DNA of 64,000 nucleotides from Kutzneria sp. CA-103260 (GCF_018263855.1 NZ_CP073318.1:7998001-8062000), one strand, 5' to 3'. Counted from the stretch's first letter, positions 1 through 9,289 are shown. The notes: generated by a model from the letters alone, not told the origin. Numbers and translations are program-made.

Positions 1-388
1 CGGTGTCGTCCTCCAGCGCCACGAAGGTGTGGCCGACGCCGACCGGGAAGTACATCGCCCGGTGGTCCTGCTGGTCCATCAGGACCGAGTCCCACTGGCC
101 GAACGTGGGCGAGCCGACCCGGATGTCGACCACGATGTCCAGGGCCTTGCCACGGGCGCAGTAGACGTACTTCGCGACGCCCGGCGGGGTCATCGTGTAG
201 TGCACGCCCCGCACCACGCCGCGCCTGGAGACGCTGTGATTCGTCTGCGCCACCGGGAAGAGCGGGCTGCCGTGGGCCTCGATGAACGCCTCCTCCTGGT
301 ACGGCGAGAGGAACTTGCCCCGGTCGTCGGGGAAGGCACGAGGGGTGAACTCGATCGCGCCCTCGACCGCCAGTTTGCGTGCTTGCAC
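1..388 (-). CDS. evaD: dTDP-4-keto-deoxyaminosugar epimerase, 5' part (cut by window edge)
   Basis: This is the N-terminal 129 residues of an RmlC-type dTDP-sugar 3,5/5-epimerase. In aminodeoxysugar pathways such enzymes invert C5 of the 4-keto intermediate to give the L-configured sugar. The visible part has the family's early beta-strands (FPDDRGKF), the NHSVSRRGVVRGVHYT stretch with its catalytic-type His, and AKYVYCARGKALDIVVDIR leading into the cupin barrel. The rest lies off the left edge. The start is a GTG at 388 just downstream of evaB (stop 405, gap 16 nt), consistent with one operon evaA-evaE-evaB-evaD. I infer ristosamine-type sugar supply; the family assignment is seen, the exact sugar is not. 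Confidence 0.9.
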   Translation of the reverse strand, partial: MQARKLAVEGAIEFTPRAFPDDRGKFLSPYQEEAFIEAHGSPLFPVAQTNHSVSRRGVVRGVHYTMTPPGVAKYVYCARGKALDIVVDIRVGSPTFGQWDSVLMDQQDHRAMYFPVGVGHTFVALEDDT

Positions 389-404
389 AGCTGCTCCAGT
401 GGGT

Positions 405-1514
405 TCAGAGGGTGGACAGCACTTCGCGGACCGCGTGAATGACCTTGTCCTGGAGGTCCGGGGAGAGCGCGGGGTACATCGGCAGCGAGAAGATCTCGGT
501 AGCCAGCTTCTCGGTGACCGGCAGCGACCCGGTCTGGTAGCCGAGGTGGGCGAACCCGGTCATGGTGTGCACCGGCCACGGGTAGCTGATGTTCAGGTGG
601 ATGTCGTACGCCTTGAGGCGCTCCAGGATCTCGTCGCGCTGGGGGTGGCGCACCACGTACACGTAGTACACGTGCTCGTTGCCGGGCACAGTTTTCGGCA
701 GCTTCAGCTCGGTGTCGCCGAGGCCGTCGACGTAACGCTGGGCGACGGCCTGGCGCCCGGCGATGTAGGCGTCGAGCCGCTTCAGCTTGCGCCGCAGGAT
801 TTCCGCCTGCACCTCGTCCAGCCGGCTGTTGTGGGCCGGCGTCTCCACCGTGTAGTAGGTCTTCTCCATGCCGTAGTACCGCAGCCGCCGCAGCCGCGCG
901 GCCACCGACTCATCGGACGTGATGGTCGCGCCGCCGTCGCCGTACGCGCCGAGCACCTTGGTGGGGTAGAAGGAGAACGCGGCCGCGTCGCCGGTGGATC
1001 CGGCGATCGTGCCGTGCTGCCGCGCCCCGTGCGCCTGAGCGCAATCCTCCAGAATGGACAGTCCGTGCTTGGCCGCGAGTTCCTTCAGCGGAGCCAGGTT
1101 CACGCACTGCCCGTACAGGTGCACCGGCAGCAGGCACTTGGTGCGCTCGGTGATCGCCGCCTCGACCTGACTGGTGTCCATCAGGAAGTCGTCCTCGCGG
1201 ACGTCGACGAACACCGGGGTGGCGCGGGCGGCGTCGATGGCGACCACGGTCGGGGCGGCGGTGTTCGACACCGTGATCACCTCGTCGCCCGGTCCGACAC
1301 CCAACGCCTGAAGGCCGAGCTCGATCGCGTTGGTGCCGTTGTCGACGCCGACGCAGTGGTCGACCCCGTGGTAGGCGGCGAACTCGGACTCGAAGCCGGC
1401 CAGGCTCCTGCCGAGCACGAGCTGCCCCGATTCGAAGACCGTCTCGACCGCGTCCAGCAGGTCGGCCTTCTCGGTCTGGTACTCGGCCAGGTAGTCCCAC
1501 ACCCGCGTGGTCAT
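405..1514 (-). CDS. evaB: dTDP-3-keto-sugar 3-aminotransferase (DegT/DnrJ family)
   Basis: This PLP-dependent sugar aminotransferase has 369 residues, normal for DegT/DnrJ/EryC1 enzymes. It should install the 3-amino group on a dTDP-3,4-diketo-2,6-dideoxyhexose. The PLP lysine is K186 in SFYPTKVLGAYGDGG, and the DNGTNAIELGL motif near residue 58 and the ILEDCAQAHGA motif near 154 bind the cofactor. The ATG at 1514 was chosen over the longer reading frame because it overlaps the evaE stop as ATGA and starts the family-typical MTTRVWDYL. It sits in a tightly packed sugar operon. The best match I know is EvaB of chloroeremomycin (epivancosamine); a ristosamine pathway would use the same step. 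Confidence 0.93.
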   Translation of the reverse strand: MTTRVWDYLAEYQTEKADLLDAVETVFESGQLVLGRSLAGFESEFAAYHGVDHCVGVDNGTNAIELGLQALGVGPGDEVITVSNTAAPTVVAIDAARATPVFVDVREDDFLMDTSQVEAAITERTKCLLPVHLYGQCVNLAPLKELAAKHGLSILEDCAQAHGARQHGTIAGSTGDAAAFSFYPTKVLGAYGDGGATITSDESVAARLRRLRYYGMEKTYYTVETPAHNSRLDEVQAEILRRKLKRLDAYIAGRQAVAQRYVDGLGDTELKLPKTVPGNEHVYYVYVVRHPQRDEILERLKAYDIHLNISYPWPVHTMTGFAHLGYQTGSLPVTEKLATEIFSLPMYPALSPDLQDKVIHAVREVLSTL

Positions 1515-2488
1515 GCGTGTGCCCCTTCGTGAACTGATGCCGTCAGTGCGGCGACGGTGCGGCGCACGCCTTCGGACAGCGAGACCTCCGGGCGCCAGCC
1601 GGTGATCGTCCGGAACCGCGTGGAATCGAGGGTGACGCTGCGCAAATCCGTCTCGGGCGCGTGCGACGGCGGGGCCACGCAAACGACATCCACCGGGCCG
1701 CGGCCGGTGTGCTCGGCGGTTTCCTTGGCCACGATCCGGAAGACGTCACCGAGCTGGTCGCCACGGCCGGCACCGAGCAGCCAGTGGCCGCCCACCAACG
1801 GATCAGGATTGGCCAGGGCCGCCGCGAACGCCGCCGCGATGTCGTCGATGTGGACCAGGTCGCGGCGCACGGTGCCGTCGCCCCAGATGGTGAGGTCCTG
1901 GCCTGCCAGCGCCCGCCGCGCCATGGCCGACACGACACCACGGTCGTGGTTCGCGCCCGGCGCCTTGGTCTCGCCGAACACCGTGGGCAGGCGCAGGCTG
2001 ATGCCGCGCACCTGGCCGTTGGCCGTGGCCTTCTTGAGGATCTGCTCCGACGTCAGCTTCTGCCGGTCGTAGGGAGTGGCCGGGTCGTCGGGCTCGGTCC
2101 CGTCGAGCGGTTCCCTTGGTGGCACACCGACTTGCGAGGCAGCGGCGCCGTAGACCACCAGCGGGGGCTCACCACGACCGCTGCCGAGGATCTCGACGAG
2201 GTTCCGCATCACGCCGACATTCACGTGTTCGGCTTCCTCCGAGTCGGCCACCCGCCAGCCGCCGTCGGACATGAGCAGGTGGATGACCACGTCCGAGTCC
2301 GCGACCGCCTCGGCGAGCGCGGCGCTGTCGGTGAGGTCGGTGGAGACGACGGTCGTCTCGGCTCGGCCGGGCACCGGCGTGCCTGGCCGGCGCGCCACCG
2401 CGCGCAGCCGAATCGGCTGCTGCGCAAGGGCGCGGGTGACTGCCGAGCCGATGAAGCCGGACGCCCCGAGGACGGTGATCAGCTTCAT
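1511..2488 (-). CDS. evaE: dTDP-4-keto-sugar reductase (SDR family)
   Basis: This extended short-chain dehydrogenase of 325 residues should reduce the C4 ketone in the last step of the deoxyaminosugar pathway. It begins with the Rossmann motif GASGFIG and carries the Tyr-x-x-x-Lys catalytic pair in TPYDRQKL, followed by a sugar-specificity half containing TIWGDGTVRRDLVHIDD. I placed the start at the ATG at 2488, 8 nt after a perfect AAGGAGG. A GTG at 2497 is also in frame but lies on the Shine-Dalgarno itself. The evaA stop is only 1 nt upstream and the evaB start overlaps the stop, so translation is probably coupled. It is closest to EvaE/DvaE of vancomycin-group clusters. Confidence 0.92.
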   Translation of the reverse strand: MKLITVLGASGFIGSAVTRALAQQPIRLRAVARRPGTPVPGRAETTVVSTDLTDSAALAEAVADSDVVIHLLMSDGGWRVADSEEAEHVNVGVMRNLVEILGSGRGEPPLVVYGAAASQVGVPPREPLDGTEPDDPATPYDRQKLTSEQILKKATANGQVRGISLRLPTVFGETKAPGANHDRGVVSAMARRALAGQDLTIWGDGTVRRDLVHIDDIAAAFAAALANPDPLVGGHWLLGAGRGDQLGDVFRIVAKETAEHTGRGPVDVVCVAPPSHAPETDLRSVTLDSTRFRTITGWRPEVSLSEGVRRTVAALTASVHEGAHA

Positions 2489-2489
2489 G

Positions 2490-3902
2490 TCATGCACCTC
2501 CTTGGGGCTGGGCCGCCGCGGCGTTGACGCAGGCGAGCAGCGTGCGGGCTTCGACGTTGACGTAGTGCCCGTGCCGGGTGAGCGCGGTGAGCTGGCCCGG
2601 GGTGACCCAGGCGTAGCCGGGCGGCGGATCGATCGTGTCGTCCGCGTCGATCACGAGATAGCGGGCCCGGACGTTGAGGAAGCGGCCGCCCTCTTCGGAA
2701 TGGATTGCCTCGTAGCGGATCCGCGACTTCGGCGCGTCCAGGACGGCGTCGAGAAATGGCGGTCGGCTCTCCGCCGGCAGGTGCGCGTAGTTCTGGGGCG
2801 TGCACTGGACGGTCGGCGCAAGCTCGACGGTGTCGAGAAAACCGCCGTCAGCGCGGGCATGCGCCAGAACATGGGGCACGCCATCGATCTCGCGCATGAG
2901 GAACGCGGCGACGCCCGTGCCGACCGATTCGAGCAGCGGCTGGGTCCAGCTGACCTTCTCGCGGTTGCTGCCCTTCACGGCGACCGCGCGGACCTTGAAG
3001 TAGCGGCCGTCCTCGTGCTCGATCGTCTCGACGCCCTGCTTCCAGCCGCACACGTCGGTGAGCGGAATGCGGCGGGCCCGCACGTCGTGGCGCGAGCGCT
3101 CGTTGGTGAACCAGGACAGGAGCTGGATGTCGGAGAACAGCGCCCCGGCAGCCGTGTCGTGGAACGGCAGGCACGACAACACGCTGCGGGCGTTCATGTT
3201 GATCGTCTCGTCGGCGTGCATCAGCTCCGCGATCTGGCCGAGCGTGAGCCAGCAGAAGTCGTCCCACACCGGCACGTCGTCGACGGTCTCGACGATCATG
3301 TTGCGGTTGGTCTTGCGAAAGAACCACGAGCCCTGCTCGGCCTGGAGCACGTCGGCGATGACCCGCTCCGGGTCCGGCGGCGCGAAGTACTCCAACAGCT
3401 TGACGTCGGTGCCGCCGTGGGCCTTGGTGTAGTTGCTGCGGGTGGCCTGCACGGTCGGCGAGAGCTGCACCAGGTTGGGGTTGCCCGGCTCCATCTTGGC
3501 CTGCATCAGGAAGTGCAGGACGCCGTCGAACTCCTTGCACAGGATGCCGAGGATGCCCACCTCGGGCTGCTTGATGACCGGCTGCTGCCACTCGCGGTAG
3601 GGGCCGTCGCCGTGCGGGCCGTCGTGCTCGATCACGTGCAGGCCCTCGATGGCGAAGAACCGCCCGCTGCGGTGCACGAGATTGCCGGTGACGGCCTCGA
3701 AGCCCCACTGGTCCAGGTCCGCGAACGGGATGTGCTCGACGTGGAAGACGTTGGCCTCACGGCGTTCCACGATCCAGGCCCGGACGTCCTCGGTCCGCAT
3801 GTGCACGCCGTCGGTGGTCGCGGCCGACAGCGCGATGCGGTCCGCGTGGTCGGTGTCGTGCCGGGGACGCACCGCGATGGGTGGAACAAGGCAAGGCAGC
3901 AT
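2490..3902 (-). CDS. evaA: dTDP-4-keto-6-deoxyglucose 2,3-dehydratase
   Basis: This NDP-hexose 2,3-dehydratase of 470 residues removes the C2 hydroxyl and commits dTDP-4-keto-6-deoxyglucose to the 2,6-dideoxy branch. The protein is an internal duplication typical of the family: the motif around SPTVQATRSNYT in the first half recurs as APTVQCTPQNYA in the second. The ATG at 3902 is preceded by AAGGAG in the right place, and the upstream in-frame sequence is not family-like. It is the first gene of the evaA-E-B-D operon and follows a 189-nt gap after hmo, so it probably has its own promoter. It matches EvaA/DvaA of the vancomycin group. Confidence 0.93.
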   Translation of the reverse strand: MLPCLVPPIAVRPRHDTDHADRIALSAATTDGVHMRTEDVRAWIVERREANVFHVEHIPFADLDQWGFEAVTGNLVHRSGRFFAIEGLHVIEHDGPHGDGPYREWQQPVIKQPEVGILGILCKEFDGVLHFLMQAKMEPGNPNLVQLSPTVQATRSNYTKAHGGTDVKLLEYFAPPDPERVIADVLQAEQGSWFFRKTNRNMIVETVDDVPVWDDFCWLTLGQIAELMHADETINMNARSVLSCLPFHDTAAGALFSDIQLLSWFTNERSRHDVRARRIPLTDVCGWKQGVETIEHEDGRYFKVRAVAVKGSNREKVSWTQPLLESVGTGVAAFLMREIDGVPHVLAHARADGGFLDTVELAPTVQCTPQNYAHLPAESRPPFLDAVLDAPKSRIRYEAIHSEEGGRFLNVRARYLVIDADDTIDPPPGYAWVTPGQLTALTRHGHYVNVEARTLLACVNAAAAQPQGGA

Positions 3903-4091
3903 CACAGGACTCTCCTTGTTGAACCGTCGCACGGTGATCGGGACGTGGTCGGCGGGCGGGCACTTCCCGGGCGCTGCCACCGGGCCGATGATCTTCCTCG
4001 TCGTACTGGCCAAGATAGTCTCGGTCCGCGCGCCGATCCACGGCGTGGATTGGTCATTTCCCAGCGGCTGCGGGAAAAGCTCGGCCGTGGA
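3903..4091 (-). promoter_or_regulatory. Upstream region of the sugar operon
   Basis: This is a 189-nt gap between the hmo stop and evaA. It holds a 7-bp inverted repeat ATCCACG-g-CGTGGAT at 4036-4050, and a second CGTGGAT begins at 4086. An operon promoter is expected here, but I see no convincing -35/-10 pair. I also searched for the GTCCAR(N)17YTGGAC activator palindrome and found no match. Confidence 0.4.
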
Positions 4092-5174
4092 TCAGCGGAG
4101 AACCGAGGCGTCGGCCCTCGTGCCCAGCCGACGGGCCGCGGCCACCGAGGCGCAGCCGGCCAGGCCCAGCGCGTCCCGGAACTCGGCGGCGAGCAGGTCG
4201 AGCGCCTGGCGTGCGCCCTGTTCGCCGTCGGCGGCCAGCCCCCACATCACGGCCCGTCCGACCAGCACGGCCGAGGCGCCGAGAGCGACCGCCTTGAGGA
4301 TGTCCCCGCCGCTGCGGATTCCGCCGTCCAGCAGCACTTCGCAGCCGCCGGCGACCGCGGCGGCGATCTCGCCCAGCATCTCGATACCCGGCACGGCGCC
4401 GTCCAACTGACGACCTCCGTGGTTGGACACCACGATTCCGCCGACACCGGCGTCGACGGCCCGGCGGGCGTCCTCGACGGCGAGAATTCCCTTGAGCACC
4501 ACCGGCAGATCGGTGTGTGCGCGGACCGCCTCCACGGATTCCCAGGTGGCGGCGGCGAATTCGCGGGCCGTGTGGTCAGCCACGGCCGAAACCCCTTGGG
4601 TACGGCGGTGTGCCGCCGCACCGGCGTCGAAGTTGGCCGCGGTCACCCACTCCGGCAACGCGAAGCCGTTGCGCATGTCCCGCAGCCGCCGCCCCATCCA
4701 CGGCACGTCGACGGTGAACACGATCGCCGCACAGCCGGCGTCCTCCGCGCGGCGCACCAGCTCCAGCGATCGCTTCTCGTCGCGCAGCCAGTACAACTGG
4801 AACCACGGATGGCCGCCGACGGCCGCGATCTCTTCCAGGGCAACGCTGCTGAGAGTGCAGATGGTGTACGGCACGCCGGCGTCCCGGGCCGCGCGGGCCG
4901 CCGCGAGCTCGGCCTCGGGATGGAACAGCCGCTGGTAGGCGACCGGCGCGACCGCCATCGGCAGCGCGGCGCGCCGGCCCAGCAGCTCGACCTCGGTGGT
5001 GCCGCCGGTCAGGTCGCGCAGCATCCGGGGAATCACGAAGATCCGCTCCAGCGCCGTGCGGTTGGCCGCCAGCGACGCCTCGGCGCCGCTGCCCCCGGCG
5101 AGAAAGTCCCATATCTCGCCGGGGAGAACGGCCCGGGCGGCCTGTTCGAGGTCGGCCAGACAGAGGTGGGTCAT
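4092..5174 (-). CDS. hmo: 4-Hydroxymandelate oxidase (FMN-dependent)
   Basis: This alpha-hydroxy-acid oxidase of 360 residues has a TIM barrel with FMN. It oxidises L-4-hydroxymandelate to 4-hydroxyphenylglyoxylate, the second dedicated step to hydroxyphenylglycine. The active-site His-Gly-Gly-Arg-Gln is visible in VSNHGGRQLDGA, the substrate tyrosine in PVAYQRLFHPE, and the phosphate-binding end in VLLDGGIRSGGDILKA. The ATG at 5174 overlaps the hmaS stop by 4 nt, so the two are co-translated. It belongs to the same family as glycolate and lactate oxidases, but position after hmaS makes Hmo the clear choice. Confidence 0.95.
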   Translation of the reverse strand: MTHLCLADLEQAARAVLPGEIWDFLAGGSGAEASLAANRTALERIFVIPRMLRDLTGGTTEVELLGRRAALPMAVAPVAYQRLFHPEAELAAARAARDAGVPYTICTLSSVALEEIAAVGGHPWFQLYWLRDEKRSLELVRRAEDAGCAAIVFTVDVPWMGRRLRDMRNGFALPEWVTAANFDAGAAAHRRTQGVSAVADHTAREFAAATWESVEAVRAHTDLPVVLKGILAVEDARRAVDAGVGGIVVSNHGGRQLDGAVPGIEMLGEIAAAVAGGCEVLLDGGIRSGGDILKAVALGASAVLVGRAVMWGLAADGEQGARQALDLLAAEFRDALGLAGCASVAAARRLGTRADASVLR

Positions 5175-6268
5175 CGCCGGACGGCGCCGATGTCGCTCTG
5201 CCCGGTGCGCTCCAGCTCCACGGCCTCGTACAGGGCCTTGATGTTGGCGCTGCCGAAGGTGCCCGCGCCCTGCCGCTCGATGACCTCGAAGAAGATCGTG
5301 TGCCGCGGGTGGGTGGAGGCGGTGAAGATCTGGAACAGCTGGCCGCCGTGGTCCTCGTCGGCCAGCACGTTGGTGCTGCGCAGGTCGTCGAGAGTGTGCG
5401 TGGCCAACGTGATCCGCTCGCCGAGCAGGTCGTAGTAGGCGCCCGGGGTCTTCAGGAAGTCCACCCCACGCTGGGAAAGCGCCCGCACCGCGCGCACCGC
5501 GTCGGCGCTGTTGAAGGCAATGTGCTGCACGCCCGCGCCGTGGTGCTCCTTGAGGAAGTCGTCGATCTGGCCCGGGTCGGCGGTGGTGTCCGGCTCGATC
5601 AGGGTGAGCGTGACCGAGCCCGACGCGCTCTGCACGACGGTGGAGTTCATCGCCTGCGCGCCGACGAGGATGTGCTCCTCGAAGATCTGCCGGAAGCCGA
5701 GGGTCCGCTCGTAGTGCTCCACCGTGGGGCCGAGGTCGCCGGCGGTCAGGCAGACCGCGAAGTGGTCGATCCCGAGCAGGTTCACGTCGGTGCCGCCGTG
5801 GCTGACCACGTCCGGCTCGGCCGAGTCGTCGCGCTGGATCAGGGTGTGCACGACGTCGCCGAACCCGACGATGGTGGCCGTGACGGCCCCGGTCTCCGGG
5901 TTGCGCGCCGGCTCGCGGACCGCCTCGGCCCCGGCCTTCACCGCGGCCTCGAAAGCGGCGGCCACGTCGCTTGTGCGTAATGCGATATCGGCCACGCCGT
6001 CACCGTGGGACTGGATGTAGGCGGCGGCCGGATGACGGTCCGACGTCGGTTCGGTGAGAACCAGCACGATCGGCCCCTGGCGCAGTGTCACGCTCCGGTG
6101 GTCGGCCGAGCGGTCGGTGCCGGCGGCGACAAAGGCGTACTTGTCCATCCAGTTGGACGCGGCCGCCTCGAGGTTTTCGACATACATTTCGACATAGTCG
6201 ATCTCGAAATCCTGGACAGCAGATGTGGGAGTCAAGATATTCCTCCGTGAAATAGCCTCAGTGCTCAT
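5171..6268 (-). CDS. hmaS: 4-Hydroxymandelate synthase
   Basis: This non-haem Fe(II) dioxygenase of 365 residues converts 4-hydroxyphenylpyruvate to 4-hydroxymandelate, using the substrate's own keto acid. It has the two vicinal-oxygen-chelate domains of the HPPD/HMS family. The iron ligands are the His of GIDHFAVCL, the His of VQHIAFN, and the Glu of IFFEVIERQG. It could formally be an HPPD, but the coupled hmo gene and the cluster argue for HmaS. The ATG at 6268 is preceded by a GGAG element. An 82-nt gap after oxyD holds two Bbr-like half sites, so a promoter may lie there. Confidence 0.95.
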   Translation of the reverse strand: MSTEAISRRNILTPTSAVQDFEIDYVEMYVENLEAAASNWMDKYAFVAAGTDRSADHRSVTLRQGPIVLVLTEPTSDRHPAAAYIQSHGDGVADIALRTSDVAAAFEAAVKAGAEAVREPARNPETGAVTATIVGFGDVVHTLIQRDDSAEPDVVSHGGTDVNLLGIDHFAVCLTAGDLGPTVEHYERTLGFRQIFEEHILVGAQAMNSTVVQSASGSVTLTLIEPDTTADPGQIDDFLKEHHGAGVQHIAFNSADAVRAVRALSQRGVDFLKTPGAYYDLLGERITLATHTLDDLRSTNVLADEDHGGQLFQIFTASTHPRHTIFFEVIERQGAGTFGSANIKALYEAVELERTGQSDIGAVRR

Positions 6269-6327
6269 TCACAGGATGTCTCCAGGCCAGTTTCACATCA
6301 ATGGCGTCAGATTGACACCGCACGGAC

Positions 6328-6344
6328 CTGGACATCCCTTGGAC
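6328..6344 (-). promoter_or_regulatory. Two direct Bbr-like half sites upstream of hmaS
   Basis: Read on the minus strand, GTCCAA (6344-6339) and GTCCAG (6333-6328) stand as direct repeats 11 bp apart in the 82-nt oxyD-hmaS gap. Each matches the half site GTCCAR of the StrR-type activator. They do not form the inverted pair with a 17-bp spacer, so this is only a suggestive half-site cluster. Confidence 0.3.
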
Positions 6345-6350
6345 AGGGTG

Positions 6351-7541
6351 TCAGCGCCCGGTGAACCGCACCGGGAGCTCCCGGTACCCCTGCACGACGA
6401 TCGCCCGCAGCCAGGTCGGATCGGCCACCAGCTCGACCCGCGACACCCGCTCGGCCAACACCTTCAACACCATCGACAGCTCGATCCGCGCCAGCGCCGA
6501 CCCGAGGCAGTGGTGCAGCCCGTGGCCGAAGGTGATGTGCCGGTTGGGCTTGCGCCCGGGACGGAACGCGTCGGGGTCGTCGAACTCGGCGGGATCCCGG
6601 TTCGCGGCGGGCAGCCACGCGACCACCGGAGTGCCGGCCGGCAGGTCGCGGCCGTTGACCGTGACGTCGGCGGTCGACACCCGGAGCACGTGCATCGCGG
6701 GCGAGGTCCAGCGCAGCACCTCGTCCACGACGGTGTCGACGTCCAGGCTCCCGTCCCGCAGCTCGGCCAGCAGGCCGGGCGTCGTGGCGAGCGCGTGCAC
6801 CGCGCCGGTGATCGCGTGCCGGGTGGTCTCGTTGCCGCCGATCAGCACGTTGTCGCAGTTGAGCACCACGTCGTCGGTCGTGAGGCCGTCATCGGCCACC
6901 AAAGTGCTGACGAGGTCGTCGCCGGGCTGCTTGCGGCGCGCGGTGATCAGCTCGTCGAAGTAGACCAGGATCTCGGTGTGCGCCTGGCGCGGCGTCATCC
7001 CGTCGAACAGCTCGTCCTCGCCGCCGAACGCGTGGTTGGTGAGGTCGATGAGCATGTCCTGGTCCTCGGCCGGCACACCCAGGATCTCGCACACGACCGC
7101 GGCCGGAATGCGTGGTCCGATGGCCGTGGCCACGTCGCACACGCCGCCGTCGAGCACGCGGTCGAGCACGCCGCTGACCTCGGTGCGGACCCGTTCCGCC
7201 AGCTTCTGCGCGGCCGCCCGGGACAGCAGCGGCCCGATCAGCCGGCGCAGCTTGCGGTGCTGCTCCTGCTCGGAGACGACCATCATGCGGCCGCCCGAGT
7301 TGTCCGGGTGGTCGCGGTCGAAGCCGATCATCATCCCGTACTCGGAGGTGAACGGCGCGGACGGCGCGAGGACCGCGGAGCAGGCCCGGTGCGAGAACAC
7401 CGACCAGAAGCCGGTGGGCGAACTGCCCGGCTCGCTCCACACCATCGCGTCCGCGGCCGCGAGCTCACGCCAGCGGGCGTGCCGGTCCAGGGTCGTGTAC
7501 AGGTCGGGGTCGCCGAGGTCGACGGTTTCGGTCGTCTGCAT
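6351..7541 (-). CDS. oxyD: Cytochrome P450, tyrosyl beta-hydroxylase
   Basis: This P450 of about 396 residues hydroxylates the beta-carbon of tyrosine while it is tethered to the carrier domain of BpsD. The haem loop is FGHGLHHCLGSALAR, the I-helix shows the usual GGNETT acid-alcohol arrangement, and the K-helix E-x-x-R is in DEVLRW. The ATG at 7541 has GGGGGAG 5 nt upstream; a GTG at 7559 overlapping the bpsD stop is an alternative. It is last in the operon bhp-bpsD-oxyD. This differs from the cross-linking Oxy enzymes by its normal I-helix and its linkage to bpsD. Confidence 0.93.
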   Translation of the reverse strand: MQTTETVDLGDPDLYTTLDRHARWRELAAADAMVWSEPGSSPTGFWSVFSHRACSAVLAPSAPFTSEYGMMIGFDRDHPDNSGGRMMVVSEQEQHRKLRRLIGPLLSRAAAQKLAERVRTEVSGVLDRVLDGGVCDVATAIGPRIPAAVVCEILGVPAEDQDMLIDLTNHAFGGEDELFDGMTPRQAHTEILVYFDELITARRKQPGDDLVSTLVADDGLTTDDVVLNCDNVLIGGNETTRHAITGAVHALATTPGLLAELRDGSLDVDTVVDEVLRWTSPAMHVLRVSTADVTVNGRDLPAGTPVVAWLPAANRDPAEFDDPDAFRPGRKPNRHITFGHGLHHCLGSALARIELSMVLKVLAERVSRVELVADPTWLRAIVVQGYRELPVRFTGR

Positions 7542-7555
7542 GGTCGCTCCCCCGC

Positions 7556-9289
7556 TCACGTCAGCGCGCCATCGAGCACCTGAGCCAGCTGGGCCACGCT
7601 CGGCGCGTCGAAGAAGGCCTGCACCCGCAGCCGGATCCGCAGGCTTTCGCGGATGCGGCTGACCAGCCGGGTCGCCAGCAGCGAATGGCCGCCGATCTCG
7701 AAGAAGCTGTCCTCGACGCCGACGCTGCTGACGCCGAGCACCTCGGCGAACAGCTCGGCCAGCAGGATCTCCATGGGCGTCTGCGGGAGCCGGCCCGAGG
7801 CTGCGCGCTCCGTCTCGGGGGCGGGCAGGGCGGCCCGGTCGACCTTCCCGTTCGGCGAGACCGGCAGGCTCGGCAGGCTGACGACCACGTCTGGCACCAG
7901 GTAGGACGGCAGCTGCTTGCGCAGCGGCGGCAGCAGCTCCTCGGTCGACACCGCGCCGACCACGTAGGCGACGAGCCGGTTCTCGTGCGCGGTCACGACC
8001 GCCTGGGCCACGCCGTCCACCGCGAGCAGCGCAGCCTCGACCTCACCCGGCTCGATCCGGTGACCGCGGACCTTCAGCTGCTCGTCGACCCGGCCGACGA
8101 AAACCAGCTGGCCGTCCGCGCCCACCCGCACCCGGTCGCCGGTGCGGTACATGCGCTCGCCCGGGGCGCCGAAGGGATTGGGCAGGAACCGCTCAGCAGT
8201 CGCGGCCGGTCGCCGCAGGTAACCACGGGCCAGGCCTGGGCCGGCGGCGTACAGCTCACCCTCCGAGACGGCCCGCAACTGGTCGTCCAACACGTAGGTT
8301 TGGACACCGCTGATGGCTCGGCCGATCGGCGGCGTGCCGTCGCCGGTCAGCGGCTCGCTCGCGGTCACCGCGACCGTGGTCTCGGTCGGGCCGTAGGCGT
8401 TGATCATCACGCGGTCCGGGGCCCAGCGCTGCGCGACCGGGGCCGGGCACGCCTCGCCGGCGACCAGCAGCGTCAGCCCGGCGGGCAGGCCGCCGGCTTC
8501 CTCCAGCGGCGCCAGCGCGGACGGCGGCAGCGTGACGTGGGTGATGCCCTGGTCCCGGACCAGCCGAGCCAGCGGCTCGCCTGGAATCAGGTCCGACGCG
8601 GGAGCCAGCACCAGGCAGCCGCCGGCGGCCCACATCGGCCAGAACTCGGCGACCGCGGCGTCGAAGCTGGGCGAGGCGAAGGCCAGCAGCCGGCTGTCCG
8701 GCCGCAGCTGCTGGCGGCGCACGTAGTCAGCGGCCAGGTTCGGGATGCCGCGGTGGGTGACGACCACGCCCTTCGGCTTGCCGGTCGAGCCCGAGGTGAA
8801 GATGACGTACGCGGGGTGGCCGGGCAGCAGCGGGCCGAGCCGGTCCCGGTCGGTCAGGTTCGGCTCGGGCGAGCCGGCCGCCAGGGCCACGCTCATGACC
8901 ACCGGCGCGCCGGACACGTCCTGTCCGGGCAGGCAGAGCAGGCAGTGCGCGGACGCGCTGTCCAGCATGTGCCGCCGGCGTTCCTCCGGATAGTCCGGGT
9001 CGACGGGCACGTACGCGCCGCCGGCCTTGTGCACGGCCAGCATGGCGACGACGAACTCGATCGACCGCGGCATCGCCAGGGCGACCAGCCGCTCCGGGCC
9101 GACGCCGTGGGCCACGAGCCGGCGCGCGAGCCGGTTGGCCTCCGAGTTCAGCTCGGCGTAGGTCAGGGTGGTGGCGCCCATCGCCACCGCCGGCTGGTCC
9201 GGCGCCGCGGCCGCGGTCGCCTCGAACAGCGCGGGCGTGGTCAGGGCCTCCGGGACGGCGTGGTCCAGTGGCACGATCGTGCCGGTCAT
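7556..9289 (-). CDS. bpsD: Stand-alone NRPS A-PCP didomain that loads tyrosine for beta-hydroxylation
   Basis: This 577-residue two-domain NRPS has an adenylation domain (about residues 20-490) followed by a carrier domain with the phosphopantetheine serine in EIGGHSLLA near 535. Core motifs include FTSGSTGKPKG and NAYGPTETT. Pocket residues read by eye are D-A-A-T-L-A-A-V-A, compatible with tyrosine. Tyrosyl-S-BpsD is the substrate of OxyD and the product is released by Bhp. The ATG at 9289 overlaps the bhp stop; the open frame extends upstream but that part is antisense-frame noise inside bhp. This is the vancomycin-type route to beta-hydroxytyrosine. Confidence 0.94.
   Translation of the reverse strand: MTGTIVPLDHAVPEALTTPALFEATAAAAPDQPAVAMGATTLTYAELNSEANRLARRLVAHGVGPERLVALAMPRSIEFVVAMLAVHKAGGAYVPVDPDYPEERRRHMLDSASAHCLLCLPGQDVSGAPVVMSVALAAGSPEPNLTDRDRLGPLLPGHPAYVIFTSGSTGKPKGVVVTHRGIPNLAADYVRRQQLRPDSRLLAFASPSFDAAVAEFWPMWAAGGCLVLAPASDLIPGEPLARLVRDQGITHVTLPPSALAPLEEAGGLPAGLTLLVAGEACPAPVAQRWAPDRVMINAYGPTETTVAVTASEPLTGDGTPPIGRAISGVQTYVLDDQLRAVSEGELYAAGPGLARGYLRRPAATAERFLPNPFGAPGERMYRTGDRVRVGADGQLVFVGRVDEQLKVRGHRIEPGEVEAALLAVDGVAQAVVTAHENRLVAYVVGAVSTEELLPPLRKQLPSYLVPDVVVSLPSLPVSPNGKVDRAALPAPETERAASGRLPQTPMEILLAELFAEVLGVSSVGVEDSFFEIGGHSLLATRLVSRIRESLRIRLRVQAFFDAPSVAQLAQVLDGALT

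Noticed and set aside
6280..6333. Full Bbr palindrome upstream of hmaS
   Set aside because: Only direct half sites are present. The nearest CTCCAG-like partner is about 42 bp away, not 17.
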